Shown: positions 1 through 9,796, counted from the stretch's first letter. The stretch is DNA of 64,000 nucleotides from Commensalibacter nepenthis (GCF_029953305.1 NZ_JASBAN010000001.1:2101001-2165000), one strand, 5' to 3'. Made by a program: numbers and translations. The notes: generated by a model not told the origin, from the sequence alone.

Positions 1-563
1 TTTTTCGCGGCATGACCGCAGCAGCCAAAGGAATGGATAGGGTTCAAGGTGACTATGCAGGAATGTTGGCAACAGTTATTAACGCGGTTGTCATGAATAG
101 CGTGTTACAACAACATAATATTGACAGCTACATTATGTCTGCAATTTCAATGCCTCAGATTGCGGAGACTTATATTCGTGACAAGGCAATGCGTCATATG
201 GATAAAGGTCATGTTGTTATCTTTGCTGCGGGTACAGGAAATCCTTATTTTACAACGGATACAGCTGCAGCATTACGCGCTATTGAAATGGATTGCGACC
301 TTATGTTAAAAGGCACGCAAGTTGATGGTGTTTATGATTCAGACCCTAAAAAGAATCCTGATGCAAAACGATATGATATCTTAACCTATACAGAGGCTTT
401 GGCAAAAGGATTGAATGTCATGGATGCGACTGCATTAAGTCTGGCTCGTGATAATAAATTGCCGATTATTGTTTTCGATGTGCATGAAAAAGGTAATTTT
501 AGTCGCGTTGTCAATAATGAAGGCGTTTTTACAAAAGTCGTTGTTTCTGAAGCTGATGCTTAA
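1..563 (+). CDS. pyrH: UMP kinase (uridylate kinase), 5'-truncated by the window edge
   Basis: The product phosphorylates UMP to UDP in cytoplasmic pyrimidine nucleotide synthesis. The reading frame is open from base 3 (Phe-Arg-Gly-Met), matching the FRG segment in the middle of the family, so the true start lies upstream of the window and roughly the first 55-60 residues are missing. Visible family segments are the GAGTGNP-like stretch ([15 protein letters not shown]), which lies at the nucleotide site, [13 protein letters not shown], and [11 protein letters not shown] near the C-terminus. It is of the bacterial hexameric amino-acid-kinase type. It is followed 39 bases later by frr, the usual bacterial order. 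Identification is secure; only the start is unseen. Confidence 0.96.
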   Translation, partial: FRGMTAAAKGMDRVQGDYAGMLATVINAVVMNSVLQQHNIDSYIMSAISMPQIAETYIRDKAMRHMDKGHVVIFAAGTGNPYFTTDTAAALRAIEMDCDLMLKGTQVDGVYDSDPKKNPDAKRYDILTYTEALAKGLNVMDATALSLARDNKLPIIVFDVHEKGNFSRVVNNEGVFTKVVVSEADA

Positions 564-602
564 TTTATTTTATTATAATATTTGTTAAAAAGGATTTCTT
601 TT

Positions 603-1169
603 GTGGTTGATGATATTGATAGTTTAAAAAAAGATTTAGAACGCCGTATGAACAGTGCGATTGACTCTTTTAAACATGATTTGGCAGGGTTACGTTCAGG
701 TCGTGCGACTTCGGCTTTGCTAGAGCCAATTCGTGTCGATGCATATGGGAGTGTTACCCCAATTACTCAGGTGGCGTCTATTGCTGCACCAGAGCCCAGA
801 ATGTTAACCGTGCAAGTTTGGGATAAAGGGTTGGTCAGTTTGGTAGATAAAGCTATTCGTGAAAGTGGATTGGGATTAAATCCAATGCCAGATGGGCAAC
901 TTATTCGCGTGCCAATTCCTCAATTAACTGAAGAACGTCGTAATGAGATGGTAAAAGCCGCTGGACGTTATGCAGAAGCTGCAAAAGTGGCTGTGCGCAA
1001 TGTGCGTCGTGATGGAATGGATAAGACCAAGGCTGCGGAAAAGAATGGTGATATCAGTCAGGATGATGTCAAGGTTTGGTCTGATGAAATTCAGAAAATT
1101 ACCGATCAATATGTCAGCAAAATTGACGAGGTTCTTGTCGAAAAAGAGCGTGATATTAAACAAGTTTAG
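603..1169 (+). CDS. frr: Ribosome recycling factor
   Basis: RRF splits post-termination 70S ribosomes together with EF-G, in the cytoplasm. The 188-residue product has the normal family length and the expected landmarks: DLAGLRSGRAT in the first helix, the PITQVASI and MLTVQVWD strands, LTEERRNEMVK, and an end rich in charged helix (EKERDIKQV). I place the start at GTG 603, because AAAAAGGA at 588-594 sits 8 bases upstream. A TTG at 582 would add seven residues but has no ribosome binding site of its own. It follows pyrH and precedes uppS in the conserved pyrH-frr-uppS-cdsA order. Confidence 0.95.
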   Translation: MVDDIDSLKKDLERRMNSAIDSFKHDLAGLRSGRATSALLEPIRVDAYGSVTPITQVASIAAPEPRMLTVQVWDKGLVSLVDKAIRESGLGLNPMPDGQLIRVPIPQLTEERRNEMVKAAGRYAEAAKVAVRNVRRDGMDKTKAAEKNGDISQDDVKVWSDEIQKITDQYVSKIDEVLVEKERDIKQV

Positions 1170-1196
1170 TCTGATAGACTGAAACGATATTTTGGG

Positions 1197-1973
1197 ATGG
1201 TTTGTTCTTCTTTGGATAAAACTAGCGAATGTTTAAAATTGTCTGAACATAAATCTTTGCCTCGGCATGTTGCAATTATTATGGATGGTAATAGTCGATG
1301 GGCTGAGGCAAAATCTTTGCCAAGAGTTGCTGGACATAAAGAAGGGGCGCAAGCAGTCAAGAGGTGCATCAAAGCGGCAATCCAAAATAATATTCCGTGG
1401 TTGACTCTTTATGCCTTTTCCTCTGAGAATTGGCGTCGAACCCCAGAGGAAATTGCTGATTTAACGGCTTTACTAAGATATTACCTAAAGTTCGAAGCGC
1501 GCAAGCTACATAAAGAAGGGGTTTGCGTGCGTATTATTGGGGATAGTGCACGTTTTGATGAGAAGTTACAACGTGAATTCAAGGCAATTGAGCAACTTAC
1601 AGAAAAAAATACGCGATTAATTTTAACGCTTGCGTTGTCTTATGGTGGGCGAGGGGAAATCATTCAAGCCGTTCAACGTATTGCAAAGGATGTACAGGTT
1701 CATAAAATAAAACCGACGCAAGTGACTGAAGAAGTTTTTGCTCAGTATCTATTTGCGCCCGATATCCCTGATCCAGATTTGATTGTCAGAACCAGCGGTG
1801 AATGTCGATTGTCTAATTTTCTATTATGGCAATCTGCTTATGCGGAATTGGTGTTTGTGGAAACTTTATGGCCAGATTTTAACGAAGAGCATTTTAATTA
1901 TATTCTAAATATTTATGTTCGTCGGGATAGGCGTTTTGGTTCTAGACCAGGATTAAAAATTAGTGATAAATAA
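1197..1973 (+). CDS. uppS: Undecaprenyl diphosphate synthase (cis-prenyltransferase)
   Basis: The enzyme adds eight isopentenyl units to farnesyl diphosphate to make the C55 carrier for peptidoglycan and LPS sugars. The HVAIIMDGNSRWA motif places the catalytic aspartate at residue 30. The later RTSGE and SNFLLWQSAYAEL segments, which bind the diphosphate and shape the pocket, are intact. At 258 residues it is slightly longer than most homologues because of about 20 extra N-terminal residues. The ATG at 1197 has only a weak upstream purine stretch. Its last 11 bases overlap cdsA, which indicates a single transcript and probable translational coupling. Confidence 0.95.
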   Translation: MVCSSLDKTSECLKLSEHKSLPRHVAIIMDGNSRWAEAKSLPRVAGHKEGAQAVKRCIKAAIQNNIPWLTLYAFSSENWRRTPEEIADLTALLRYYLKFEARKLHKEGVCVRIIGDSARFDEKLQREFKAIEQLTEKNTRLILTLALSYGGRGEIIQAVQRIAKDVQVHKIKPTQVTEEVFAQYLFAPDIPDPDLIVRTSGECRLSNFLLWQSAYAELVFVETLWPDFNEEHFNYILNIYVRRDRRFGSRPGLKISDK

Positions 1974-2841
1974 TTCAAAATCTTCTTGGCAAGATTTGCC
2001 TCTTCGTGTTGTTTCTGCTTTGGTTATTATTCCAATTGCTCTATTTTGTATTATTTATGGGCAGTGGTTTTATATTGGTATGTTGGGTATTATCAGCATT
2101 GCCATGACTGTTGAATGGGCAAATTTATTTAAAAAGAAACTGTCTAATTATCGTGTTGCAGCCTTTCTCATATGGCCTTTGGTCGCTTATGCAGCTGTAA
2201 TAAAAGGGATGTGGTGGCCAGCGATCTGGATTGTTGGATGTGCTCCTTTTATTTTTGGTCCTCAATTATGGTTGGGGTCTGTTGTCATTGGTGGCGCGGG
2301 CATATCTTTGTTATGGTTACGTTTTATGACAACCTCTGGAATGCATGCGGTTATCTTTATTGTTCTGGTTGTGATTGCAAGCGATAGTTTTGCCTATATA
2401 ACGGGGAAAATTTTGGGTGGACCTAAATTAATTCCTTCTGTTTCTCCTGGAAAAACATGGTCGGGTGCTATTGGTGGACTGGTTGGGGCTTGTTGTGTTG
2501 GTAGTGTTATTGTAGGTTATCTTTGTGCTGGTTTATATACAGCCTATATTGGTGGTGCTATTTTTGGAATGGTTACTGGTGTTGTTGCCCAGATTGGTGA
2601 TTTGCTAGAAAGTAAATTAAAACGAGAATTGGATGTAAAAGATTCAGGCAAGATTATTCCAGGTCACGGCGGGGTGTTGGATCGTTTTGATGCTTTGTTG
2701 CTGGTTTCGATTTTTGTAGCTTTTATCTCTTGTATTTTGCCTGCTGATAAAAGCTTTGATAAATGGGGTGGGTCATTGCTGTCTTCACAAGTTGTAGGCG
2801 ATCAACAACCTGTATTCCTTCCTTTAACAATTTTCAGATAA
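1963..2841 (+). CDS. cdsA: Phosphatidate cytidylyltransferase (CDP-diglyceride synthase)
   Basis: The product makes CDP-diacylglycerol from phosphatidic acid and CTP in the inner membrane, the entry to all phospholipids. The 292-residue protein is a string of hydrophobic helices and carries the full CdsA signature near residues 205-232 (SKLKRELDVKDSGKIIPGHG followed by GVLDRFD). It starts at GTG 1963 inside the end of uppS, the first in-frame start in a tightly packed operon. The C-terminal 30 residues after the last helix are not conserved. The neighbours uppS and dxr fit a lipid/isoprenoid precursor operon. Confidence 0.94.
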   Translation: MINNSKSSWQDLPLRVVSALVIIPIALFCIIYGQWFYIGMLGIISIAMTVEWANLFKKKLSNYRVAAFLIWPLVAYAAVIKGMWWPAIWIVGCAPFIFGPQLWLGSVVIGGAGISLLWLRFMTTSGMHAVIFIVLVVIASDSFAYITGKILGGPKLIPSVSPGKTWSGAIGGLVGACCVGSVIVGYLCAGLYTAYIGGAIFGMVTGVVAQIGDLLESKLKRELDVKDSGKIIPGHGGVLDRFDALLLVSIFVAFISCILPADKSFDKWGGSLLSSQVVGDQQPVFLPLTIFR

Positions 2842-2877
2842 AATATTGTTTCAATTATGTGCAAGGGTATTTAAAAG

Positions 2878-4038
2878 ATGAAAACGGTTTCTATATTGGG
2901 TTGTACTGGCAGCATTGGATGTTCGACGGTTGATTTGTTATTGCAAGAGCCAGCATCATTTCAAACGGTTGCTTTGGTTGGCGGTAAGAATGTAAAAAAA
3001 CTAGCCGAACAAGCCATTGCACTGAATGCACAATATGCAGTTATTGCTGATGAAAACCATTTGGCAGAGTTAAAATCCTTATTAGCAGGTCATTCCACAA
3101 AAGTAAGTGCTGGCAGGCAGGCTGTTTTAGAGGCAGCCTCTATTCCTGTTGATTGGACAATGGCAGCGATAACAGGTGCGATTGGGCTAGAGCCCACTAT
3201 GGCTGCTGTGAAAAATGGTAAATATGTTGCTTTAGCCAATAAAGAAGCCTTGGTTTCAGCTGGTGATGTGATGTTAAAAGCTGTGAAAGAAGCGGGGGCA
3301 ACATTATTGCCTGTTGATTCTGAACATAATGCTATTTTTCAATCAATGGCTGATAAGCAAATTCAATCTATTGAAAAAATCATATTAACAGCATCTGGCG
3401 GTCCTTTTCGGAATACTTCTTTAGAGGATATGAGGAATGTTACATTAAAGCAGGCTTTGAAACATCCAACTTGGACGATGGGTGCAAAGATTACTATTGA
3501 TTCAGCCAGTATGTTTAACAAAGGGTTGGAAATTATCGAGGCTGCTCGTTTATTTGATATGCCGGAACATAAGATTGATGTATTAATTCATCCTCAGTCT
3601 ATTATTCACAGTATGGTGCAATATGAAGATGGCAGTTTAATTGCACAATTGGGTGCTCCTGATATGCGTATTCCGATTGCGCATACATTGGCATGGCCTT
3701 ACAGAATGCGTTCAAATGTGGAACGTCTCAATTTAACGCAAGTTGCAAAATTAGAATTTGAAGCGCCTGATGAAGTGCGTTTCCCTGCATTACGTTTATC
3801 TCGTGAAGCATTAAAGGCTGGTAAATGTGCTCCAACTATTCTTTCAGCTGCCAACGAGGTTGCGGTCGATGCGTTTCTTAAAGAGCAAATTGGGTTTTTG
3901 GATATTCCTGAATCAGTTGAAGCTGTGATGGATAAATTAGGGGCACCAGAAGCGAATAGTATCCAAGAAGTGATATACTGGGATCAAGAAGCAAGAAAAC
4001 ATGCAGACGCATGGATTAAAAATCGCAAGTGTGTCTAA
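2878..4038 (+). CDS. dxr: 1-deoxy-D-xylulose 5-phosphate reductoisomerase
   Basis: IspC/Dxr rearranges and reduces DXP to 2-C-methyl-D-erythritol 4-phosphate with NADPH, the committed step of the MEP isoprenoid pathway. The N-terminal dinucleotide motif is visible (GCTGSIG, residues 8-14; a Cys replaces the more usual Ser). NKEALVSAG, the metal-binding PVDSEHNAIFQ, ASGGPFR and the IIEAARLF/HPQSIIHSMV catalytic segments follow. At 386 residues it has normal length. The product feeds isopentenyl units to the nearby UppS. Identification is secure. Confidence 0.96.
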   Translation: MKTVSILGCTGSIGCSTVDLLLQEPASFQTVALVGGKNVKKLAEQAIALNAQYAVIADENHLAELKSLLAGHSTKVSAGRQAVLEAASIPVDWTMAAITGAIGLEPTMAAVKNGKYVALANKEALVSAGDVMLKAVKEAGATLLPVDSEHNAIFQSMADKQIQSIEKIILTASGGPFRNTSLEDMRNVTLKQALKHPTWTMGAKITIDSASMFNKGLEIIEAARLFDMPEHKIDVLIHPQSIIHSMVQYEDGSLIAQLGAPDMRIPIAHTLAWPYRMRSNVERLNLTQVAKLEFEAPDEVRFPALRLSREALKAGKCAPTILSAANEVAVDAFLKEQIGFLDIPESVEAVMDKLGAPEANSIQEVIYWDQEARKHADAWIKNRKCV

Positions 4039-4064
4039 TTAACAAAGTAAGCGTGTAGGATTAA

Positions 4065-5180
4065 GTGGCTATGTATGATTTCATACGAATGATTTTGTCA
4101 TTTGTTTTTGTTTTAGGCGTGCTCGTTTTTATCCATGAATTGGGGCATTATTTAGCAGCACGTTGGCGTGGTGTGCATGTAGATGTGTTCTCGATTGGGT
4201 TTGGTAAGCCTTTATATAGTTGGCATGACAAGGTCGGTACGGAATGGCGTATTTGTCCGATCCCTTTGGGAGGATATGTCAGACCGCATGGTTTTGCAGA
4301 CCCTGAAGATGTTAGTGAAGAAGAAAGAGCAACTTATATAGAGGGCAAGACTTTTCACGGCAAAGATGTGGGGAGTCGAGCGATTGTTATTGCTGCTGGA
4401 CCGATATTTAACTTTCTATTGGCAATTATTTTATATTTTGGTTTATTTGTTACTGTTGGAAAGCATAGTTTGGGTGAGCCAATTGCCCAATCTGTTGTTG
4501 CGGATAGTGCCGCTGCAAAAGCAGGAATACAACCCAAAGATACCATTGTAAAAATAGGCGATATAAACAATCCAGGTGTCGAGAATCTGGTTTTATATGC
4601 ACAACAACATCCTGATTTATCGACAACGATTTCTGTTAAAAGAGACGGAAAAGAAGTTGTGTTACCCATTACGATAGGTAGCAAAGAAAATAATGGTAAA
4701 AAAGTTGGTCAATTAGGGGTTCAATTAGCGATTAATATTATTGCGGGCAAGCCGATGTCTGTTGGGGGTGCCGCTGTTGCAGCAGTTCAAGAAACATGGA
4801 ATGTCAGTAAAAAAACAATTATTGGTCTTGGTCAAATGATAACTGGACAAAGATCAGCAAAAGATTTGGGCGGTCCCATTAAAATTGCACAATTATCAGG
4901 TCAAGTCTCCAAAGGTGGTTTTGCAGATTTAGTGAATTTTATGGCTCTTTTGTCCATTAGCTTGGGGTTGATTAACTTATTTCCGATTCCTGTGTTGGAT
5001 GGTGGGCGTTTGGTTTTTTATGCGTTTGAAGCAATTTTCAGAAGACCTGTGCCTAAATCGATACAAGAGCGAGCTTTTCAAGTAGGTTTTGCATTAATTT
5101 TACTACTTTTTGCTTTTTCAATGTATAACGATGTGACTCAACTTTCGTGGTTTCGTTGGCTTACAGGTCACAGTAATTAA
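4065..5180 (+). CDS. rseP: RIP metalloprotease RseP (site-2 protease)
   Basis: RseP is an inner-membrane zinc protease that cuts anti-sigma factors and remnant signal peptides inside the membrane. The active-site HELGH is at residues 24-28 in the first helix. The second catalytic motif (NLFPIPVLDGG) lies around residues 303-313 and supplies the third metal ligand. Between them is one recognisable PDZ domain (about residues 125-200), as in alphaproteobacteria, where E. coli has two. GTG 4065 is annotated, but ATG 4071, two codons later, is about 10 bases from AGGA (4057-4060) and could equally be the start. It lies between dxr and bamA, its conserved position. Confidence 0.94.
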   Translation: MAMYDFIRMILSFVFVLGVLVFIHELGHYLAARWRGVHVDVFSIGFGKPLYSWHDKVGTEWRICPIPLGGYVRPHGFADPEDVSEEERATYIEGKTFHGKDVGSRAIVIAAGPIFNFLLAIILYFGLFVTVGKHSLGEPIAQSVVADSAAAKAGIQPKDTIVKIGDINNPGVENLVLYAQQHPDLSTTISVKRDGKEVVLPITIGSKENNGKKVGQLGVQLAINIIAGKPMSVGGAAVAAVQETWNVSKKTIIGLGQMITGQRSAKDLGGPIKIAQLSGQVSKGGFADLVNFMALLSISLGLINLFPIPVLDGGRLVFYAFEAIFRRPVPKSIQERAFQVGFALILLLFAFSMYNDVTQLSWFRWLTGHSN

Positions 5181-5327
5181 ATTCTATGCTGTTTATTGCA
5201 AGTAACGACTTGTCAAAAGGTATAAAAAACGGTTACTCACGAAATAAGAATAAAATAAGACGATTTGTATTTTGTTATAAAAATTCTTGTGATATGCAAT
5301 TTGGTGGGTTTCCATTAGTGAAAAAGG

Positions 5328-7796
5328 GTGGCTGATTTGTCAGGTAAACGTTCGGCTCTGTTTGCTTCTGTATGTATGTTTCCGTTTGTATGCAGTGCTT
5401 TGCACGCTCAAACAACAGGTAATGTCTCTCATTCTTCGCATGATAAGAAAGCTGTTAAAGGCTCTCATCATGCGAGAAAAGGGAATGTTGGTAAACACGT
5501 AACTAAACAAGGTGGTATTATTCAATCCATTCAAGTGATTGGCAATGATCGTGTTGAAACACCTACAGTGCTTTCTTATATGTTGGCACAGCCTGGAGAT
5601 CCTTTTAACAAAGATTTGTTAGATCGTTCCTTAAAAACCCTTTACGCAACAGGGTTGTTCAAAGATATTACATTCCATCGTTCTGGCAATGATTTGCAAA
5701 TTAAACTGGTAGAGAATCCAGTTGTGAATGTGGTTGCTTTTGAGGGTAATCATAAATTAAAAGATGATGATTTGATGAAATATACATCTTTGAAATCTCG
5801 TGCGGTTTATTCCCCTGCATTAATTTCAGAAGATCGTAAACGTATTTTGGCAATGTATGCAGCCAAAGGGCGTTATTCCGTTACCGTGACCCCTCAGATT
5901 ATTCATCTGTCAAAAAATCGTATCGATGTTATTTATAAAATTAACGAAGGTCCTAAAACCGCTATTGAAAAGCTGACTTTTGTTGGAAATCATGCGTTTA
6001 GTGAAGCACGTCTAGCGCAAGTAACATCTTCTAAAGAAACAGCATGGTATCGCTTTTTGTCATCCTCTGATGAATATAACCCAGAGCGCGTAAAATATGA
6101 TGCTGAATTGATTCGCCGTTTTTATATCCGTAACGGGTTTGTTGATTTTAAAATGATTAATGCAACGGGTGAATTATCACCCGATCACAAATCTTTTTAT
6201 ATCACTTATACGATGAGTGAAGGTCCTCAATATCGTTTAAATAAAGTCGATGTGCGTTCTAATTTAGAAGGGGTAAAACCTGAAAAAATTAGAGAAATGA
6301 TCGCGATGCGCAAAGGTCAGTTTTATGATGGTAAAGAAATTGAAGATGTAGCCAAAAATATCGAGGAAACATTACAATCTCAAGGTCATCCTTTTGCTAT
6401 GGTTCGTCCAGAAATTGCACGTAACCCAGAAAAGAAAAGAGTTGATCTTTTATTTGATGTGATGGAAGGACCTCGAGTTTACGTTGAACGTATTGATATT
6501 AATGGTAATACAGTTACCAAAGATAATGTGATTCGTCGTGAATTGCCTGCTGCTGAGAATGATCCCTATACCAATACAACTGAAAAATACATGAAAATGG
6601 CAGTTGATGATTTGGGGTATTTCAAAGAAGTTAAAGTTCAACAAGTCAAAGGCTCTGCACCTGATAAACGTGTTGTTGCGATTAATGTGCAAGAAAAACC
6701 TACAGGTGAATTCTCGCTTGGTGGTGGTTACTCGACCGATTCTGGTGTTTTGGGGAATGTTGGATTAAGGCAACGAAACTTCCTTGGTACTGGCGTTGAT
6801 GCGGGTATTTCTGGAACAGCTGCATATTATGCAAAACAAGTTAACTTATCAGTGACTGATCCTTATTTCTTGAATAAGAACATGGTTGCAGGGATCGATT
6901 TATTCTATATTCAGAATAGTTATCAAACCTATCAGAATTATGGTGAAGATCGTTATGGGGCTTCTTTCCGTTTAGGGTATGCCTTTAACAACGTGTTGTC
7001 ACAACAATGGACCTATTCGATTATTGATCGTCGTGTTCACGATATTTGGGATGATTCATCTTACTATATTTTGGATCAAAAAGGACATTCATTATTATCT
7101 CAATTAAGCACAACCATTGCGTATGACACCAGAGACGCTCGTTTTAATCCACATACAGGTACTTTGGTTAAACTAGGGGGTGATGTTGCGGGTCTTGGTG
7201 GTGATGCAAAATATGTGCGTGGTAAGATTGATGCATCTCATTATTTCCCCTTAGATGATCTTACAGGTAATCGTGATTGGACATTGAGTTTGACAGCTGG
7301 TACTGGTTATATTGCAGACTGGGGCAACCAAAAAGACACGATGATTATTGATAACTTCTACTTAGGTGGTAATAATCTAAGGGGTTTCTATGATGGTGGT
7401 GTCGGTCCACGAAGTCATGGTATTCCTGAGAGAGGTAAAAATCGTGCACATACACAAGAAGATTTCTTGGGTGGACGTTTTATGTATACAGCCTCTGCAC
7501 AGGTGAACTTTCCGATGCCAGCAGCTAGAGATCTTGGTCTAAGTGGACGTGCTTTTGTTGATATGGGTGCATTAGATGGTTTACGGGTTAAGAATAGATA
7601 TACCAATTCAGCACATGATGGCGATAAATATACAGGTGTTTACGGTGACAGCTTATCCCCTCGTGTAAGTACGGGTGCTGGTGTGTCTTGGAAAAGCCCA
7701 TTTGGGTTGCTTAATGTTGATTTTGGTTATCCCGTTGTTAAACAAAAACATGACCGTACTCAATTAGTAAGATTTGGGTTTGGACAACAGTTTTAA
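5328..7796 (+). CDS. bamA: Outer membrane protein assembly factor BamA
   Basis: BamA is the essential outer-membrane barrel that inserts other beta-barrel proteins. A signal peptide ends near ALHA-Q (residues 25-28). It is followed by a basic His/Lys-rich linker, about five POTRA repeats (roughly residues 62-430) and a C-terminal 16-strand barrel (about 455-822) ending in Phe, the usual outer-membrane signature. Barrel landmarks such as LGGNNLRGFYDGGVGPRS are present. The start is uncertain. GTG 5328 overlaps the only good ribosome binding site (AAAAAGGG, 5321-5328), whereas in-frame TTG 5337 is spaced 8 bases from it and may be the real start. A 147-base gap after rseP may hold its promoter. 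Confidence 0.95.
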   Translation: MADLSGKRSALFASVCMFPFVCSALHAQTTGNVSHSSHDKKAVKGSHHARKGNVGKHVTKQGGIIQSIQVIGNDRVETPTVLSYMLAQPGDPFNKDLLDRSLKTLYATGLFKDITFHRSGNDLQIKLVENPVVNVVAFEGNHKLKDDDLMKYTSLKSRAVYSPALISEDRKRILAMYAAKGRYSVTVTPQIIHLSKNRIDVIYKINEGPKTAIEKLTFVGNHAFSEARLAQVTSSKETAWYRFLSSSDEYNPERVKYDAELIRRFYIRNGFVDFKMINATGELSPDHKSFYITYTMSEGPQYRLNKVDVRSNLEGVKPEKIREMIAMRKGQFYDGKEIEDVAKNIEETLQSQGHPFAMVRPEIARNPEKKRVDLLFDVMEGPRVYVERIDINGNTVTKDNVIRRELPAAENDPYTNTTEKYMKMAVDDLGYFKEVKVQQVKGSAPDKRVVAINVQEKPTGEFSLGGGYSTDSGVLGNVGLRQRNFLGTGVDAGISGTAAYYAKQVNLSVTDPYFLNKNMVAGIDLFYIQNSYQTYQNYGEDRYGASFRLGYAFNNVLSQQWTYSIIDRRVHDIWDDSSYYILDQKGHSLLSQLSTTIAYDTRDARFNPHTGTLVKLGGDVAGLGGDAKYVRGKIDASHYFPLDDLTGNRDWTLSLTAGTGYIADWGNQKDTMIIDNFYLGGNNLRGFYDGGVGPRSHGIPERGKNRAHTQEDFLGGRFMYTASAQVNFPMPAARDLGLSGRAFVDMGALDGLRVKNRYTNSAHDGDKYTGVYGDSLSPRVSTGAGVSWKSPFGLLNVDFGYPVVKQKHDRTQLVRFGFGQQF

Positions 7797-7805
7797 GGAT
7801 GAATA

Positions 7806-8717
7806 ATGGTTAATAAGTTAGGATTATATTTTGCTGTTGCTGGGGCTTTCTTGGCTCCATCTTTTGTCAGTATTGTGACAACAGCACACGCAGAAGATAC
7901 AAATAATGGTTGGTTTATTCCTAAAAATAGTCAGCCTAAGCCTGTTGCACCAGCACCCAAAGCAGCTGCTAGACATACAACAGCTCCAAAGGTTATAGCG
8001 CCTGCACCCGCACCAAGCGATGAAGGTGGCGAAGATGGCGACATGCAAAATCAGCCCCAAGCTGTGTTGCCATTGCCTCCTGTTCCTAAGCCTGCGGCTT
8101 TGCCGAAATCCACTACTCCTCCAACAGCGGTTATTGGGGTCATTAGTGTTCCAGACGTAATGCGTCAATCTGTTGCTGCACGTGAAGCGGAAAAGATTTT
8201 GGTTGAACGTCGCGATCAATTGCAAAAAGATGTTCAAAAAGAACAAAAAGCATGGAGAGCTGAACAACAACAAATCCAAGCCAAAGCCAAAACAATGACG
8301 GATGCTCAGCTTCAAGAACATGGACGCAAATTGCAAGCGCGTGTGATGAACGCGCAAAAAGACTTCCGTAATCGCAGCCGTATTATTCAAGAATCAGCAC
8401 AAGTTGCGTTTGGTCAAGTTGAACGTGAATTGATTTTATTAATTCAAAATGTTGCTGAAAGCCACAATATGAATCTGGTTTTACATCGTGAACAGGTTGC
8501 TTTGAGTGTAAATGAGTTGGATATCACCAATGAAGTTGCAAAAGAATTGAATAAGAATTTATCCTCTGTATTTATTCCTGCAGCTGATGTAGATCCAGAA
8601 GAGTTGGCGAAAAATGGCTCGATGCCAACAACAGCTAATCCTGATGCAGCTCCAAAAGCTGAAGCAAGTAGCGTTGTAAAGAAAGCCCCTGAACAACAGG
8701 ACAATACCAAGAAATAA
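7806..8717 (+). CDS. skp: Skp/OmpH-family periplasmic chaperone with Pro/Ala-rich extension
   Basis: Skp trimers hold unfolded outer-membrane proteins in the periplasm before BamA. A signal peptide ends at AHA-E (residue 29). The OmpH domain starts near residue 105 (TAVIGVISVPDVMRQS) and continues through the long charged coiled-coil arms typical of Skp. The protein has 303 residues, almost twice the E. coli Skp length. The extra length is a Pro/Ala-rich linker of about 75 residues after the signal peptide and a low-complexity acidic/Lys tail of about 40. AAGGA sits 6 bases before ATG 7806. It is only 9 bases after bamA and presumably co-transcribed. The family call is solid; trimer function is inferred. 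Confidence 0.86.
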   Translation: MVNKLGLYFAVAGAFLAPSFVSIVTTAHAEDTNNGWFIPKNSQPKPVAPAPKAAARHTTAPKVIAPAPAPSDEGGEDGDMQNQPQAVLPLPPVPKPAALPKSTTPPTAVIGVISVPDVMRQSVAAREAEKILVERRDQLQKDVQKEQKAWRAEQQQIQAKAKTMTDAQLQEHGRKLQARVMNAQKDFRNRSRIIQESAQVAFGQVERELILLIQNVAESHNMNLVLHREQVALSVNELDITNEVAKELNKNLSSVFIPAADVDPEELAKNGSMPTTANPDAAPKAEASSVVKKAPEQQDNTKK

Positions 8718-8728
8718 AGGTGTATCGC

Positions 8729-9796
8729 GTGAGTATAGAGCAAGAAAATCATCATCCTGGGGACAGCCGTTTTTTTTCTAAATCTGGACCTTATACTATT
8801 GAATATCTAGTGAAGGAAACAGGTGCTCAGCTCACACCGCCTCGTAAAGATGTCGATACAGTTGAATTCTCTGGAATTGCCCCTTTACAAGTTGCAACTT
8901 CTACAGAAATTAGTTTTTTAGACAATAAGCGTTATTTGCCTTTACTAGCAGAAACCAAAGCAGGTCTGGTTATAGTTGCACCCGCTTTTGCAGATAAAGT
9001 GCCAGAAGCAAGCGCAGCGTTGGTTACATCAAATCCTTATTTGGTATGGGCTAAGATTGCCACTTTATTCTATCCTAAGGATAAAGCAAAGCCAGGGGTA
9101 CATCCAACTGCTTATATTCACCCCGATGCTGTAATTGATCCTAGTGTAGAAGTTCAACCTTTTGCGGTGATTATGAATAATGTACATATTGGTAAAGAAT
9201 GTATTATTGGGGCCCATACTGTGATTGAACAGGGAGTGCAAATCGGTGAATATTGCCGAATTGGGAATCATGTGTCGCTAAGCCACGCTGTGCTTGGTGA
9301 TCGTGTGACTTTGTATTCTGGTGCCAGAATTGGTCAAGATGGCTTTGGTTTTGCAGTTGGGGACAAAGGTTTTGTCAGCATTCCTCAAATAGGCAAGGTC
9401 GTGCTTCAAAACGATGTGGAGGTTGGTGCAAATTCAACAATTGATCGTGGTTCAGTCAGAGATACGATTATTGGCGAAGGATCCAGATTAGATAATTTAG
9501 TTCAAATTGGGCATAATGTTCAAATGGGACGTTGTTGCATTGTTGTTTCTCAGGCTGGTATATCAGGTTCGACTCAGTTGGGTGATTTTGTAACAATTGC
9601 AGCTCAAGCAGGGTTAATCGGGCATATCCATATTGGTGATCATGCAAGAGTAGGGGCGCAATGTGGTGTTATGTCTGATGTCGAGGCAAAATCAGATGTT
9701 ATTGGTAGCCCAGCGATGCCTTTTAAAGAATTTTTCAAAAATGTTGCTTTTCTAAGGCGTATGGCGAAATCATCAAAAGGTAAAGAAGATAATTAA
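8729..9796 (+). CDS. lpxD: UDP-3-O-(3-hydroxymyristoyl)glucosamine N-acyltransferase
   Basis: LpxD adds the second hydroxyacyl chain in lipid A synthesis. The protein has an N-terminal uridine-binding domain (VEFSGIAPLQVATSTEISFLDN) and then a left-handed beta helix of hexapeptide repeats. ARIGQDGFGFA and GVQIGEYCRIGNH segments are visible, and QIGHNVQMG contains the catalytic histidine. I chose GTG 8729 because AAAGG (8716-8720) is 8 bases upstream. A GTG at 8720 would overlap that site and add three residues. At 355 residues it is close to the family norm. It sits directly between skp and fabZ, the standard lipid A cluster order. Confidence 0.94.
   Translation: MSIEQENHHPGDSRFFSKSGPYTIEYLVKETGAQLTPPRKDVDTVEFSGIAPLQVATSTEISFLDNKRYLPLLAETKAGLVIVAPAFADKVPEASAALVTSNPYLVWAKIATLFYPKDKAKPGVHPTAYIHPDAVIDPSVEVQPFAVIMNNVHIGKECIIGAHTVIEQGVQIGEYCRIGNHVSLSHAVLGDRVTLYSGARIGQDGFGFAVGDKGFVSIPQIGKVVLQNDVEVGANSTIDRGSVRDTIIGEGSRLDNLVQIGHNVQMGRCCIVVSQAGISGSTQLGDFVTIAAQAGLIGHIHIGDHARVGAQCGVMSDVEAKSDVIGSPAMPFKEFFKNVAFLRRMAKSSKGKEDN

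Noticed and set aside
7824-8390. Minus-strand frame of 188 codons opposite skp, Cys/Trp-rich
   Set aside because: It lies wholly inside a well-supported gene, and its odd composition mirrors the Pro/Ala-rich coding sequence on the other strand.
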